Assembly (NCBI GenBank): GCA_002295885.1
Contig: DBGM01000051.1
Span: forward strand, 60,179-124,178
Source of the DNA: Phycisphaerales bacterium UBA854
GTDB taxonomy: Bacteria > Planctomycetota > Phycisphaerae > Phycisphaerales > SM1A02
Direction of reading: 5' to 3'
Length of the DNA: 64,000 nt
Shown piece after piece: positions 9,237-18,304 of this stretch (the stretch's first letter is position 1; each line of letters begins with the position of its first letter). The position numbers and the translations under genes were made by a program. The notes beneath the pieces were generated by a model. That model searched no databases. It worked only from the letters and a program-made list of their open reading frames with translations, and had not been told where the DNA came from.

Positions 9237-9863
9237 TCAGCCCATGGGCTTCGCCGGCACCCCGACGACCGTCAGGCCGTCATCGACGCATGCGACGACG
9301 GACGCACCGGCACCGATCATCACCCGTCGCCCGATGGTGATCCCGTGTCGAACGGACGATCCGATGCCGACCCAGGTCCCCTCCCCGATCACGACATTTC
9401 CGCCGAGGTGCGATCCCGGGGACACGTGGACGAACTCGTCGATACGGCAGTCGTGATCGACCGTCGCACCGGTGTTGATGATGCAGCCGCGACCGACGAC
9501 CGAACCCGTGTTCACCACGGCGTGCGGCATGACGACGGTTCCCTCGGCGATCCTCGCACCCGTGCTGACGAACGCCGTCGGATCGACAATCGTTGCCAGC
9601 GGCACGCCCGCATCCTCGACCAGGACGAAGAGTTCGGAACGTCGTACATTGTCCCCGACCGCCACCACGCATCGATCACCCTCCGCGGCGATGTTCCCGA
9701 GATCGGAACACGGACCCAGCACCTCGTACCGGTCCGTACCGGAATCGTCCGGTCGGGGTTCGTTGTCGAGAAAGACGATCGAGCGGTGGTCACCACCGCG
9801 TTCAGCGACATCCGCGACCACGCGACCGTGTCCACCGAATCCCAGAACAATCAAGCGACTCAT
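9237..9863 (-). CDS. PglD/NeuD-family sugar N- or O-acetyltransferase
   Basis: The 208-residue protein starts with a small nucleotide-sugar-binding Rossmann fold (LIVLGFGGHGRVVADVA) and continues as a left-handed beta-helix of hexapeptide repeats with IGEGTWVGIGSS, as in PglD and NeuD. The expected reaction is acetyl transfer from acetyl-CoA to an amino sugar nucleotide such as the UDP-4-amino-6-deoxy sugar. Its start overlaps the stop of the phosphoglycosyl transferase gene by 4 bases (ATGA), showing translational coupling. Confidence 0.87.
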   Translation of the reverse strand: MSRLIVLGFGGHGRVVADVAERGGDHRSIVFLDNEPRPDDSGTDRYEVLGPCSDLGNIAAEGDRCVVAVGDNVRRSELFVLVEDAGVPLATIVDPTAFVSTGARIAEGTVVMPHAVVNTGSVVGRGCIINTGATVDHDCRIDEFVHVSPGSHLGGNVVIGEGTWVGIGSSVRHGITIGRRVMIGAGASVVACVDDGLTVVGVPAKPMG

Positions 9864-10435
9864 TCGTCATTCCCCGTGAACCGTTCCTGGGTCGCGTGTC
9901 CCGCCTGCGAGACCTCGGAGACGCGGAAGACCTGCACCAGGGTGAGGACGAGGATGCGCAGGTCGAGCAGCATCCCCCGGTTCTCAACATACCATACGTC
10001 CATCTCGAAGCGCTGCGGCCATCCGACCGTGTTCCGTCCGTGCACCTGTGCCCACCCGGTGATGCCCGGCTTCACATCCAGCCGCCGGCGCTGCCGTTCG
10101 TCGTAGAGTTCCAGATACTCGGGGAGGAGCGGTCGGGGTCCCACCAGCGACATCTCGCCGCGCAGCACGTTGAACAGTTCGGGAAGCTCGTCGAGACTGG
10201 TCGCCCGGAGCATGCGTCCGAGTCGGGTCATTCTCGCGGCGTCGCTGTCGGTTCCCGTGACCATGGTGCGGAACTTCAGGATCCTGAAGTCGGCGCCCCG
10301 AAGTCCGTGCCGATGCTGCCTGAACAGCACCGGACTCCCCATCGAGAGCAGGACCAGCAGCGCCACCACCACCATGACCGGAGCGAGCAGGACGATCATG
10401 ATGGTCGTGATGATCAGTTCAAGCAGCCTGGGCAT
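9860..10435 (-). CDS. PglC-type phosphoglycosyl transferase (initiating sugar transferase)
   Basis: The 191-residue protein is a small monotopic bacterial sugar transferase. It has one N-terminal membrane segment (residues 5-30), the basic motif FRILKFRTM, the catalytic Asp-Glu pair in SLDELPELFNVLRGEMSLVGPRPLL and the KPGITGWAQVHGRN motif. It transfers a sugar-1-phosphate from a UDP sugar to undecaprenyl phosphate, starting glycan assembly at the inner membrane. The short PglC form and the coupled PglD-like gene suggest a diNAcBac-like first sugar. Confidence 0.92.
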   Translation of the reverse strand: MPRLLELIITTIMIVLLAPVMVVVALLVLLSMGSPVLFRQHRHGLRGADFRILKFRTMVTGTDSDAARMTRLGRMLRATSLDELPELFNVLRGEMSLVGPRPLLPEYLELYDERQRRRLDVKPGITGWAQVHGRNTVGWPQRFEMDVWYVENRGMLLDLRILVLTLVQVFRVSEVSQAGHATQERFTGNDE

Positions 10436-10459
10436 GACGCATCCGTTGTCGGGCGGGGT

Positions 10460-11044
10460 TCATGATCCGATGCGGCGGACGGCACCGTCGTCGAGACGGT
10501 ACTCGTCGCCGGTGTGGGGACAGACGCAGCTCGCACTGCCTTCCAGCGGAAGATCGAGCCGCTCCCCGTACGCACTCATCCAGCCGATGTGCCGTCCGGG
10601 CACTCCGACGACCAGCGCGTAGTCGGGTACGTCGCGGTTGATCACCGTGCCGGCACCGACGAATGCATGTTCACCGATCGTGACGCCGCAGACGATGGTG
10701 CAGTTGGCACCGAGCGTGGCCCCGCGCCGGACCGTCGTGTCCAGGTACTCGTCCTTCCGCACGACGGCGGATCTCGGGTTGTAGACGTTGGTGAAGACCA
10801 TGCTCGGACCGCAGAACACGTCGTCCTCGAGAATCACGTTGTCGTAGACCGAGATGTTGTTCTGGATCTTGACGTTGTTGCCGATGCGGACACGGTTGCC
10901 GACGAAGACGTTCTGGCCGAGGGAGCAACCCGTTCCGATCACGGCCCCGCCGCAGACGTGGACCCAGTGCCAGATGCGGGAGTCCTCCCCGATCACGGCT
11001 CCGTCGTCGACGATCGCTGTTTCGTGAATGAAGGGTTCGGCCAC
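10460..11044 (-). CDS. wbpD: WbpD-like UDP-3-amino-sugar uronate N-acetyltransferase
   Basis: About 194 residues made almost entirely of hexapeptide repeats ([20 protein letters not shown], then [20 protein letters not shown]), the pattern of WbpD and related LbH acyltransferases. It would N-acetylate the 3-amino group of the UDP-GlcNAc-uronate. The GTG at 11044 is chosen because AGGAG lies 7 bases upstream; the adjacent GTG at 11047 is also possible. The long upstream in-frame extension overlaps the WbpB-like gene and is rejected. It lies 14 bases behind that gene. Confidence 0.85.
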   Translation of the reverse strand: MAEPFIHETAIVDDGAVIGEDSRIWHWVHVCGGAVIGTGCSLGQNVFVGNRVRIGNNVKIQNNISVYDNVILEDDVFCGPSMVFTNVYNPRSAVVRKDEYLDTTVRRGATLGANCTIVCGVTIGEHAFVGAGTVINRDVPDYALVVGVPGRHIGWMSAYGERLDLPLEGSASCVCPHTGDEYRLDDGAVRRIGS

Positions 11045-11058
11045 CACGGGTCTCCTGT

Positions 11059-12102
11059 TCAGCGTGCAAGGGGAAGCGAGACGGCCTCTCCGCCGGCGGC
11101 GGAGCGATAGGCGGCGATGAGCAGTTCCAGACTCCGCAGACCCTCGTTTCCGTCGGTCATCGCTTCGCACTCTCCGCGCATCGTGGCGATGACGTTGCGG
11201 TAGTAGGGAACGTGTCCGAAACCGTAGACGGAGGCGGTCTCGTAGCTGGCGTCCTTCACGAGGGCGTCGTCCTCGTGCTCCTCCTCGAAGTCCCACTGCT
11301 GGATCTCGTTGACGGCGACTCCGCCGACGCGGACCGTGCCGCGCTCGCCGATGATGGTGATGGATCCCTCGTAGTTCTTCGGGTACGTCAGCATCGTGAC
11401 GTTCACGCTTCCCAGGGCACCGTCCTTCCATCGCACATTGAGGATTCCGGTGTCCTCGCATTCGATATCCCGCTCGCGGGTCGCCATCATGGCGTGGATG
11501 CAGTCGACGGGTCCGAGCATCCAGTCGAGCAGATCGATGTAGTGGCTCGCCTGGTTCATGAACGCTCCACCGTCCATGTCGCGGGTGCCGCGCCACGATG
11601 CGGCATCGTAGTAGGCCTGGGGACGGGTCCAGAAGACATTGAGATTCACCATGTGGATCCGTCCGAACCGACCGGCGTCGACGGCCCGCTTGAGAAGCTG
11701 CAGCGTCGCATTGAGCCGGTTCTGCTTCACCACGAACAAGCGTACTCCGGCCTTGTCGCAGGCCTCGACCATGTCGAGTCCGTCCTGCCAGTGGGTGGCC
11801 ATGGGCTTCTCGGACATCACATGGACACCGGCCCGGGCGCAGATGATCGCGTTCGCCGGATGCTCGCCGCTGGGCGTGCAGATCGAGACCAGATCCGGGC
11901 GAACCTCGGACAGCATGGTGGCCAGATCCTCGAACCGGGGTGTCCCCGCGGGGATGTCCTCGCGTTCCATGGCCGAGGTCACCGAATCGCAGACGGCGAC
12001 CAGTTCGAGATCCTCCGAATGCTCGGCGATGGCGTGGAGGTGCTTGCCGGCGATGCGGCCGGTGCCGACGACGGCGATTCGGATCTTGCGGTCAGTGATC
12101 AT
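11059..12102 (-). CDS. wbpB: Gfo/Idh/MocA oxidoreductase (WbpB-like)
   Basis: The 347-residue protein opens with [19 protein letters not shown], the NAD-binding fold of the Gfo/Idh/MocA family, and has the family EKPMATH motif with its conserved Lys near residue 98. In the wbp pathway WbpB oxidises C3 of UDP-GlcNAcA, giving the 3-keto sugar that WbpE aminates. The next gene is the WbpD-like acetyltransferase, which matches that pathway order. No clear SD is present. Confidence 0.86.
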   Translation of the reverse strand: MITDRKIRIAVVGTGRIAGKHLHAIAEHSEDLELVAVCDSVTSAMEREDIPAGTPRFEDLATMLSEVRPDLVSICTPSGEHPANAIICARAGVHVMSEKPMATHWQDGLDMVEACDKAGVRLFVVKQNRLNATLQLLKRAVDAGRFGRIHMVNLNVFWTRPQAYYDAASWRGTRDMDGGAFMNQASHYIDLLDWMLGPVDCIHAMMATRERDIECEDTGILNVRWKDGALGSVNVTMLTYPKNYEGSITIIGERGTVRVGGVAVNEIQQWDFEEEHEDDALVKDASYETASVYGFGHVPYYRNVIATMRGECEAMTDGNEGLRSLELLIAAYRSAAGGEAVSLPLAR

Positions 12103-12143
12103 CGGACTGTATCCCTATTCTGACGGGGGCAGAAGTCGGGATT

Positions 12144-13397
12144 CTATCCGGCGTGGGTCGCGGCTGCTCCGGAGCGACCGGTAACCTCGCGGAGGGCCTC
12201 GGCAACCCGCCCGGCGAGCTTCGAGAGGTCGTGATGATCGAGGACGTACCCGATTCCCCGTTCTCCCATCCGCGACCGTTCCTCGTGTCCCATGGAAGCC
12301 AGTTCAATGACCGCATCGGCGAGCGCCGAAGGATTTTCCGGTTCGATCGTGAGACCCGATCCCGCCGCGGATACGGGATTCGTCGGACCGTCGACGGCGA
12401 AGATCACCGGTCTTCCCATCGCCATGTAGTCGTAGACCTTGTTCGGACTCACACCGGCCTGGTGCATGGCGCAGCGTCGGGTCTGCATTACGTACACATC
12501 GGCCTCCGACATCACTTCATAGATCCGACGCTTGGCGACGCTGTCGCGGAACTCGACGTTGTCGATGCCTTCGTCGGCGACGCGTTGCATCAACCGGCTC
12601 TTCTCGGGTCCGTCTCCGACAAGTATGAAACGCACGTCCCGATCGGGCCGGCGGCGGGCCGTCAGTTTCGCCGCATCGATCATCGTATCCAGACCGTAGA
12701 CCATTCCATGCAGTCCCACGAACATCACCCGGAAGACCCCGTCTTCCTCCACGGACCGTCCGGCCGGAAGGAGGTCGACATCGATTCCGTTGGGGACGTG
12801 GACCAACCGTTGGTCCGGAACCCCGAGCCGCCGGAAGTGCTCCGCGGATTCCCCCAGCAGGGTCAGGACCCGGGCCGCCGCCCGACAGACCCGACGTTCG
12901 ATCCGTGCGAACCACAGGACCAGTGGATGCACCCGGGACATACCGCCGGCGTCGATCAGCGTCCGGGGCCACAGATCGCGTACCTCCAGGACGTAGGGCA
13001 CACCGAGTTCACCGGCGATGCGCCTCGCTTCGTCGGCGGCGAATGGATGCGGGGTGGAACCGATGATCACGTCCGGCTTCGGTCCCGGAAAGTCGCGGTG
13101 GCACCGGCGCAGTCGTCGCTTGAAGGACAACATGTTCCACAGCTTCGAGATCGAATTTCCCCGGTACGGTGGTGTCTTGAGTCTCACAAAGCAGACTCCA
13201 TCGCGATCGAGGATCTCCATGTCGTTCGGCCGGGACGTACGCTCCCGCTGGATGAGGTAGTTCACATTCGAGGTGACCAGCAGGACATCGATGCCGTGTT
13301 CGCGCAGATGGGATGCCATCGAATAGTGCCGAGTGCCTCCGGGTTCATCGGGAGGAACGGCATAATGGTTGATCCACCAGCAACGAAGTCTTGTCAC
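12144..13397 (-). CDS. Glycosyltransferase family 4 (WbuB-like)
   Basis: The protein is about 417 residues. The N-terminal motif WWINHYAVPPDEPGGTRHYS is the hallmark of the WbuB group of GT4 enzymes, and a GT-B acceptor domain follows. The donor-binding region includes FVGLHGMVYGLDTMIDAA and ends with AMGRPVIFAVDGP. It would add a HexNAc-type sugar to the lipid-linked precursor. I favour the GTG at 13397, with GGAG 7 bases upstream; an ATG at 13463 is also possible and would add 22 residues. It is the first gene of the minus-strand run that includes wbpB, wbpD, pglC, pglD and pglF homologues. Confidence 0.87.
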   Translation of the reverse strand: MTRLRCWWINHYAVPPDEPGGTRHYSMASHLREHGIDVLLVTSNVNYLIQRERTSRPNDMEILDRDGVCFVRLKTPPYRGNSISKLWNMLSFKRRLRRCHRDFPGPKPDVIIGSTPHPFAADEARRIAGELGVPYVLEVRDLWPRTLIDAGGMSRVHPLVLWFARIERRVCRAAARVLTLLGESAEHFRRLGVPDQRLVHVPNGIDVDLLPAGRSVEEDGVFRVMFVGLHGMVYGLDTMIDAAKLTARRRPDRDVRFILVGDGPEKSRLMQRVADEGIDNVEFRDSVAKRRIYEVMSEADVYVMQTRRCAMHQAGVSPNKVYDYMAMGRPVIFAVDGPTNPVSAAGSGLTIEPENPSALADAVIELASMGHEERSRMGERGIGYVLDHHDLSKLAGRVAEALREVTGRSGAAATHAG

Positions 13398-13506
13398 GAA
13401 TCGGCTCCAATACGGACCGGCACGACGAGATGTCCGGAACAGCACGACCAGGGCGGACGGCATCGTTCCCCCGGAGGCGGCGGAGATGGTGCGCACGACT
13501 GTCCAA

Positions 13507-13590
13507 TGGGCCCGCTGGGACTCGAACCCAGATGAGGTTGCCCTCAGCGGATTTTAAGTCCGCCGCGTCTACCAATTCCGCCACGGGCCC
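13507..13590 (-). tRNA. tRNA-Leu (UAA anticodon)
   Basis: An 84-base class II tRNA. The acceptor stem GGGCCCG pairs with CGGGCCC. The anticodon stem GCGGA/TCCGC encloses CTTAAAA, giving UAA. A variable-arm stem and the T-arm GGGTTCGAGTCCC are present. The 3' CCA is not encoded; the discriminator is A. Confidence 0.96.
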
Positions 13591-13658
13591 ACTGCATGGT
13601 ACCGGCTCGATTGCAAGGAAACTCCCCCCGGGCGAACCGACGGGCCGATAGAACGGTG

Positions 13659-14519
13659 ATGAACACGCGATCCGGAATCCGCACCCTGTTCGCCATCCTG
13701 GCCCTGGTCTGTCTCGGGGCCGGGGTCGTGCTCAGCAGGGCGATTCCCGGGCTGCCCGAACGGATTCCGACGGAGTCCGTGGCACCGGTCCCGGACGAAG
13801 GAACCGAACCGGTCCCCGCGACGTCCGCACCGCACGACGTTCCGGCTGAGTCCGGTGACGAGCCGGCCGTCGAAGCGTCGACGACCCTTCCGCTCTTTCC
13901 CGATCTGGAGGGCGACCGGCTTCGGTCGGCAGTCCGGTCCGCCCTGAAGTCGGGGCATCGTCCCCTCACCTACCGGAAGGCCCGTGAGGCGATGTACTGG
14001 ATCATCGACAACCGATCGGGAACGGTGACCACCGTCTACGCCATGAAGCCGCTGCCTCTGGAGCCTGGTGAATGGCCCCGGCAGCAGCAACTCAACTGCG
14101 AACACGTCTGGCCGCAGTCGAAGGGTTCGAGACGGATGCCCATGAAGACGGACCTGTTCCATCTCCGCCCGGCGGACCCGCGCACCAACAGTACGAGAAG
14201 CAATCATCCGTTCGGGATTCCGGTGACGGAGGACGACCCGCGCACCCCGTGGCATGTCGGACCCGACGCGGACGGACACATGGTCTTCATGCCTCCACCC
14301 CAGCATCGAGGCGACATCTCCCGCTCCATGTTCTACTTCTCGATACGGTACGACATCGACATCGATGCGAATCAGGAGGCGATCCTGCGCACATGGCACC
14401 GCGAGGATCCGGTCGACGAAGCAGAACGGAACCGTGCCGATCAGATCGAGGACGAACAGGGAAACCGCAACCTCTTCATCGATAACCCGGAAGTTGTGGA
14501 ACGGATCGATGATTTCTGA
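13659..14519 (+). CDS. Exported endonuclease I (EndA/NucM family)
   Basis: The 286-residue protein has an N-terminal signal peptide or anchor (residues 5-27), a low-complexity Pro/Glu-rich linker, then the endonuclease I domain. The beta-beta-alpha metal motif is visible as LNCEHVWPQS near residue 145, and the later HPFGIP and LFHLRPAD segments match the family. It should cleave DNA non-specifically outside the cytoplasm, for nutrient acquisition or removal of extracellular DNA. The ATG at 13659 follows tRNA-Leu on the opposite strand; no strong SD is seen. Confidence 0.85.
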   Translation: MNTRSGIRTLFAILALVCLGAGVVLSRAIPGLPERIPTESVAPVPDEGTEPVPATSAPHDVPAESGDEPAVEASTTLPLFPDLEGDRLRSAVRSALKSGHRPLTYRKAREAMYWIIDNRSGTVTTVYAMKPLPLEPGEWPRQQQLNCEHVWPQSKGSRRMPMKTDLFHLRPADPRTNSTRSNHPFGIPVTEDDPRTPWHVGPDADGHMVFMPPPQHRGDISRSMFYFSIRYDIDIDANQEAILRTWHREDPVDEAERNRADQIEDEQGNRNLFIDNPEVVERIDDF

Positions 14520-14563
14520 AATGCTCTGCTAGCATGATCGCGGGTCGAACGTGGAGGTACGAC

Positions 14564-16219
14564 ATGATCCATTCAAAGAGCGATTTCGAATACATGGACG
14601 TGATGACTGCGTTCGTGAATTGGGGAGCCTATCTGCTCACCATCCTCTTCACGGTGCTGGCGCTGACCATCTCGCCCCTGTACTTCATCGGACTATCGAT
14701 CGCGGGACCGCTGGCCCTGCTTTCGATCCGGGACCGTCTGCAGACCAAGCACAGCATCCTGCGCAACTACCCGATCATGGGGCATCTCCGGTTCGCCTTC
14801 GAAAGCATCCGACCTGAGATCATGCAGTACTTCGTGGAGACCGACACCGACGGTCGACCCTTCAGCCGCAACGAACGGACGGTCGTCTACGAGCGGGCCA
14901 AGAGCCTCCTCGACGACAAGCCGTTCGGTACCGAACTGAACGCCTACAGCACCGAGTACGAATGGCTGAACCACTCCATCGCGCCCCACGCGAAGGCGAC
15001 GCTTCCCGCCGACGGAACCTCCGACCCCTTCCGGCTGGACATCGGCGGACCACAGTGTTCGAAGCCCTACTCGTCATCGATCTACAACATCTCCGCGATG
15101 AGCTTCGGTGCGCTCAGCGGCAACGCCATCATGGCCCTGAACAAGGGTGCCAAGAAGGGCGGCTTCTACCACGACACCGGTGAAGGGAGCATCAGCCCGT
15201 ACCACAGGAAATACGGCGGCGATCTGGTCTGGGAACTGGGAAGCGGCTACTTCGGTTGCCGGACCGAGGACGGAGAATTCGACCAGGCCAGGTTCGCGGA
15301 GCAGGCCGTGGACGATCAGGTCAAGATGATCGAGATCAAGGTGTCCCAGGGGGCCAAGGCCGGCCACGGCGGGGTGCTTCCGGCGGCCAAGATCTCGAAG
15401 GAGATCGCCGAGACCCGCGGCATCCCGATGGGCAAGGACTGCATCTCGCCCGCCTTCCACAAGGCGTTCGGCACCCCCATCGAGATGATGCATTTCATCG
15501 AGATGCTCCGGACCGAATCGGGCGGCAAGCCGGTCGGATTCAAGCTCTGCATCGGACGCCCCAGCGAATTCATGGGCATCTGCAAGGCGATTCTCGAGAC
15601 GGATATCCTTCCCGACTTCATCGTCATCGACGGTGGTGAAGGAGGAACCGGCGCCGGCCCCATCGAATTTCTCGACCACATGGGCACCCCTTTGACCGAG
15701 GGTCTGCTCTTCGCACACAACGTGCTGGTGGGCACCGGTCTTCGCGACAAGATCCGCATTGGATGCAGCGCAAAGATCGTGACCGCCTTCGGCATCGCCT
15801 CGAAGATGGCGACGGGGGCCGACTGGTGCAACGCCGCCCGCGGATTCATGTTCGCCGTGGGATGCATCCAGGCGCAGCGATGCCAGACGAACACCTGCCC
15901 GGTGGGCGTGGCGACCCAGGATCCGAAGCGGCAGAAGGCCATCGTCGTTTCCGACAAGGCCGAGCGGGTCTACAACTTCCATCGCAACACCCTGGATGCC
16001 CTGTCCCAGGTCGTCGCCGCCGCGGGACTGGATCACCCGAACCAGTTCGAGCCGATCCACATCAGTCGCCGTGTTTCACCGACCAACGTGCTGTCCTACG
16101 AGGACCTGTACGACTACCTCGAGCCCAACGAGCTGCTCGAAGGTAGCGACAATGCCCTGTACCGGAAGTACTGGGAACGGGCGACCGCCGACGCATTCTG
16201 CGGTCCGGTCGCAGTCTGA
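14564..16219 (+). CDS. Membrane-anchored FMN-binding glutamate synthase domain protein
   Basis: The 551-residue protein has two N-terminal membrane helices (about residues 17-60) followed by a GltS FMN-dependent TIM-barrel domain. Family marks are SISPYHRKYGGDLVWELGSG, SQGAKAGHGG, VIDGGEGGTGAGPIEF and the Cys-rich QRCQTNTCPVGVATQD, which binds a 3Fe-4S cluster in true glutamate synthases. It has no glutaminase domain and no partner small subunit nearby, so it is probably not a normal GOGAT; the electron donor and product are unknown. The ATG at 14564 has GGAGG 6 bases upstream. The Ni-SOD gene follows after 48 bases. Confidence 0.88.
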   Translation: MIHSKSDFEYMDVMTAFVNWGAYLLTILFTVLALTISPLYFIGLSIAGPLALLSIRDRLQTKHSILRNYPIMGHLRFAFESIRPEIMQYFVETDTDGRPFSRNERTVVYERAKSLLDDKPFGTELNAYSTEYEWLNHSIAPHAKATLPADGTSDPFRLDIGGPQCSKPYSSSIYNISAMSFGALSGNAIMALNKGAKKGGFYHDTGEGSISPYHRKYGGDLVWELGSGYFGCRTEDGEFDQARFAEQAVDDQVKMIEIKVSQGAKAGHGGVLPAAKISKEIAETRGIPMGKDCISPAFHKAFGTPIEMMHFIEMLRTESGGKPVGFKLCIGRPSEFMGICKAILETDILPDFIVIDGGEGGTGAGPIEFLDHMGTPLTEGLLFAHNVLVGTGLRDKIRIGCSAKIVTAFGIASKMATGADWCNAARGFMFAVGCIQAQRCQTNTCPVGVATQDPKRQKAIVVSDKAERVYNFHRNTLDALSQVVAAAGLDHPNQFEPIHISRRVSPTNVLSYEDLYDYLEPNELLEGSDNALYRKYWERATADAFCGPVAV

Positions 16220-16267
16220 GCCGATCCGGAGCCTATGATCCGGAACAGAAACCACAGGAGCATTCCC

Positions 16268-16804
16268 ATGCGTACGACCAGTTTTCTCAGTCTCGTGGCC
16301 GCCGTCGCGGCCGGATTCATCCTCGCCACCTCGGCCCCACCGGTGGCCGCCCACTGCCAGATCCCCTGCGGCATCTACGACGATCCCATGCGCATCACGA
16401 TGCTCCGTGAGGATGCCGAGACGATCGCCAAGGCGGTCGACACCGCCAGGACCCTCGACAACGACGACTACACCAGCGAAGACGGGACCTCGGCCCTCGA
16501 TCTGAACCAGCTCATCCGCTGGACGACCACCAAGGACGAAGCCGCCACCAACATCCAGCGGATCGTCTCGGACTACTTCCTGACCCAGCGGGTCAAGGCC
16601 GTTCCCGCCGGTGAAGCCGGTCACGAGGCCTATCTGGACCAGCTGACGAAGATGCATGCGATCCTGGTTGCCGCCATGAAGTGCAAGCAGACGGTCGACC
16701 CGGCCGCGGTGGCCACCCTCAAGGCGTCCATCGAGGTCATCGCTCCCATGTACGTTCATGAACACGACCATGACCATGGTCATGGTCATGATCACGGTGG
16801 CTGA
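16268..16804 (+). CDS. sodN: Nickel superoxide dismutase with signal peptide and His-rich tail
   Basis: The 178-residue protein has the Ni hook HCQIPCGIY at residues 29-37. In the mature enzyme His1, Cys2 and Cys6 bind nickel and Tyr9 lines the channel; all are present. The 28 residues before the hook form a Sec-type signal peptide (RTTS, hydrophobic core, then PPVAA), so signal peptidase cleavage after AA would itself expose the His1 amino group needed for nickel binding. The C-terminus is HEHDHDHGHGHDHGG, a metal-binding type tail. It removes superoxide, here presumably in the periplasm. AGGAG lies 7 bases before the ATG. No SodX-type protease is adjacent. Confidence 0.92.
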   Translation: MRTTSFLSLVAAVAAGFILATSAPPVAAHCQIPCGIYDDPMRITMLREDAETIAKAVDTARTLDNDDYTSEDGTSALDLNQLIRWTTTKDEAATNIQRIVSDYFLTQRVKAVPAGEAGHEAYLDQLTKMHAILVAAMKCKQTVDPAAVATLKASIEVIAPMYVHEHDHDHGHGHDHGG

Positions 16805-16816
16805 AAAGCAGACCGA

Positions 16817-16835
16817 CCGTCCTCAGAGAGGACGG
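16817..16835. terminator. Hairpin between sodN and porin genes
   Basis: A perfect 8-bp stem (CCGTCCTC / GAGGACGG) with a 3-base loop lies 12 bases after the sodN stop, between two convergent genes. There is no long T-run on either side, so it may work with Rho or with the second hairpin at 16853-16870. Confidence 0.45.
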
Positions 16836-16852
16836 CCGGCTGGGAGTCGATC

Positions 16853-16870
16853 GCATCCAACCGTGGATGC
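16853..16870. terminator. Second hairpin between convergent genes
   Basis: A perfect 7-bp stem (GCATCCA / TGGATGC) with an ACCG loop lies 15 bases past the porin stop on the minus strand. Confidence 0.4.
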
Positions 16871-16885
16871 GAATTCACGAGTCAA

Positions 16886-18304
16886 TCAGAAGATCAGCTG
16901 CAGCTGGGCACGCAGCATCCACTCACCGTCTTCACCCTGGCTGTCACGCCAACCCGTTCCCGAGGTGGTGTAATCGGCCGACGTCGGAGCGACACCGCCA
17001 TCGGTGACCGGATCGAATGCATAACCCCAGTCCATGGTCATCTTGACGTTGTCGTTCATGAACCAGTTGAATCCGACCGTGAGGGCACTCAGATCGTCGT
17101 TGGGAAGTCCACCGCTGGTCAGAACGTTGTTGGTGGTACCGTCCTTGATGTGCCCAAGCTCGTAGCGAGCAAAGAGCTCGAAGTCATCGGCGAGCAGTAC
17201 ACCACCCTGAACGACCCAACCCCAGGAGTCCTGGGTGTCGCGACGCGGGGTGCCGGAGAGGGTGCGATCCTTTCCGTCGGACCAGACGAAGTACGAGAAC
17301 AGCTGCCAGCCGTCACCCGCAAGGGTGCCGTCGACCGTCCAGGAGACGCTCCGCTGGACATCGCCGTTGCCGTACTCGATGGTTCCCGGGGATCTGGAGT
17401 TGAACCAGCCGATCGCGGCGCCCAGCATGAAGCCCATCTTGCCGTCGGTGTTCTTGGCGTTGAAGCCCTTGAACATGCTCCAGTCGGATTCGTCACCGAA
17501 GAGGAACTCACCGCGGGCGGTCAGGGACTGACGGCCGTTGTTGTTCGTGATCTGGGAGTTGATGTTGTTCGGACCTTCACCGTACATGGCTTCGATCTTC
17601 ATTCCATCGTTCTTCCAGCCCAGCATGAGTCCCTGTGAACGGGTCCAGGTGAACGCGTTGTTGATCATGGAGCGATCCACGGCCAGCTGACGCGTGCTGG
17701 AGACGAGTTCCTCGCGGAGGAACGGAACCTTGTACTGACCCGCACGGAAGTACATGCCGTTGTCGAAGTTCTTGTTGATGTAGGCGTCCTCGATGAACAC
17801 GTTCGCGTTCTGATTCGCGCCCGCGAACTGGACCGTCTGGCGGTTGCTGACGACGGTCAGCTTGTACTGCCAGGACGGATCGATGACGTGACCCGAGAAC
17901 TTCAGTTTGGCCCGTCGGATCTCGAATCCGTAGGCATCGGGCTGTTCATCGACCCGATTGAAGTGCCAGCGGACCTGAATCTGGCCGTTCATCTTCATGA
18001 GCCAGTTTCCGTCGGCAGTGCCGATGTAGAAGCCCTTGTTGTACCCGGCGGCAAGTCCGCTTCCCTGCAGACTGGATCGGGTGTCGGCGTCCGCCATCAC
18101 GTCCGAGACCAGACCGCGGATCTCCTCGGCCCGACGCTCGGTGAGCCAGTCGTTGTTCTGCTCGGCACGGAGTGAATCGACTTCACCCTTGAGCTCAAGC
18201 ACCATGTTTCGAAGCTGCTGATCGGACATCGAATCGATCGTCGTGTCCGCCAACGCTGCTGTTCCACCCAGGCCGAGGGCCAGGGCACCAATCAGAGTCT
18301 TCAT
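16886..18304 (-). CDS. Phosphate-selective porin O/P-type outer-membrane protein
   Basis: The 472-residue protein has a signal peptide cleaved near ALAD, a predicted coiled coil (residues 25-60: LRNMVLELKGEVDSL), then a beta-barrel. Barrel marks of the OprO/OprP family include GFEIRRAKLKFSGHV, AGQYKVPFLREELVSS and the C-terminal LRAQLQLIF with a terminal Phe, as expected for Bam-dependent insertion. The N-terminal coiled coil suggests trimerisation or peptidoglycan contact. Anion or phosphate selectivity is inferred from the family only; no Pho box was recognised upstream. Confidence 0.87.
   Translation of the reverse strand: MKTLIGALALGLGGTAALADTTIDSMSDQQLRNMVLELKGEVDSLRAEQNNDWLTERRAEEIRGLVSDVMADADTRSSLQGSGLAAGYNKGFYIGTADGNWLMKMNGQIQVRWHFNRVDEQPDAYGFEIRRAKLKFSGHVIDPSWQYKLTVVSNRQTVQFAGANQNANVFIEDAYINKNFDNGMYFRAGQYKVPFLREELVSSTRQLAVDRSMINNAFTWTRSQGLMLGWKNDGMKIEAMYGEGPNNINSQITNNNGRQSLTARGEFLFGDESDWSMFKGFNAKNTDGKMGFMLGAAIGWFNSRSPGTIEYGNGDVQRSVSWTVDGTLAGDGWQLFSYFVWSDGKDRTLSGTPRRDTQDSWGWVVQGGVLLADDFELFARYELGHIKDGTTNNVLTSGGLPNDDLSALTVGFNWFMNDNVKMTMDWGYAFDPVTDGGVAPTSADYTTSGTGWRDSQGEDGEWMLRAQLQLIF

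Noticed and set aside
11045..11596. N-terminal extension of the WbpD-like gene
   Set aside because: It overlaps the WbpB-like gene out of frame and is Arg-rich; an SD points to the GTG at 11044.
10514..12123. Plus-strand frames opposite wbpB and wbpD
   Set aside because: Shadows; the minus-strand genes carry clear family motifs.
15074..16060. 328-residue minus-strand frame
   Set aside because: Shadow of the glutamate-synthase-like gene.
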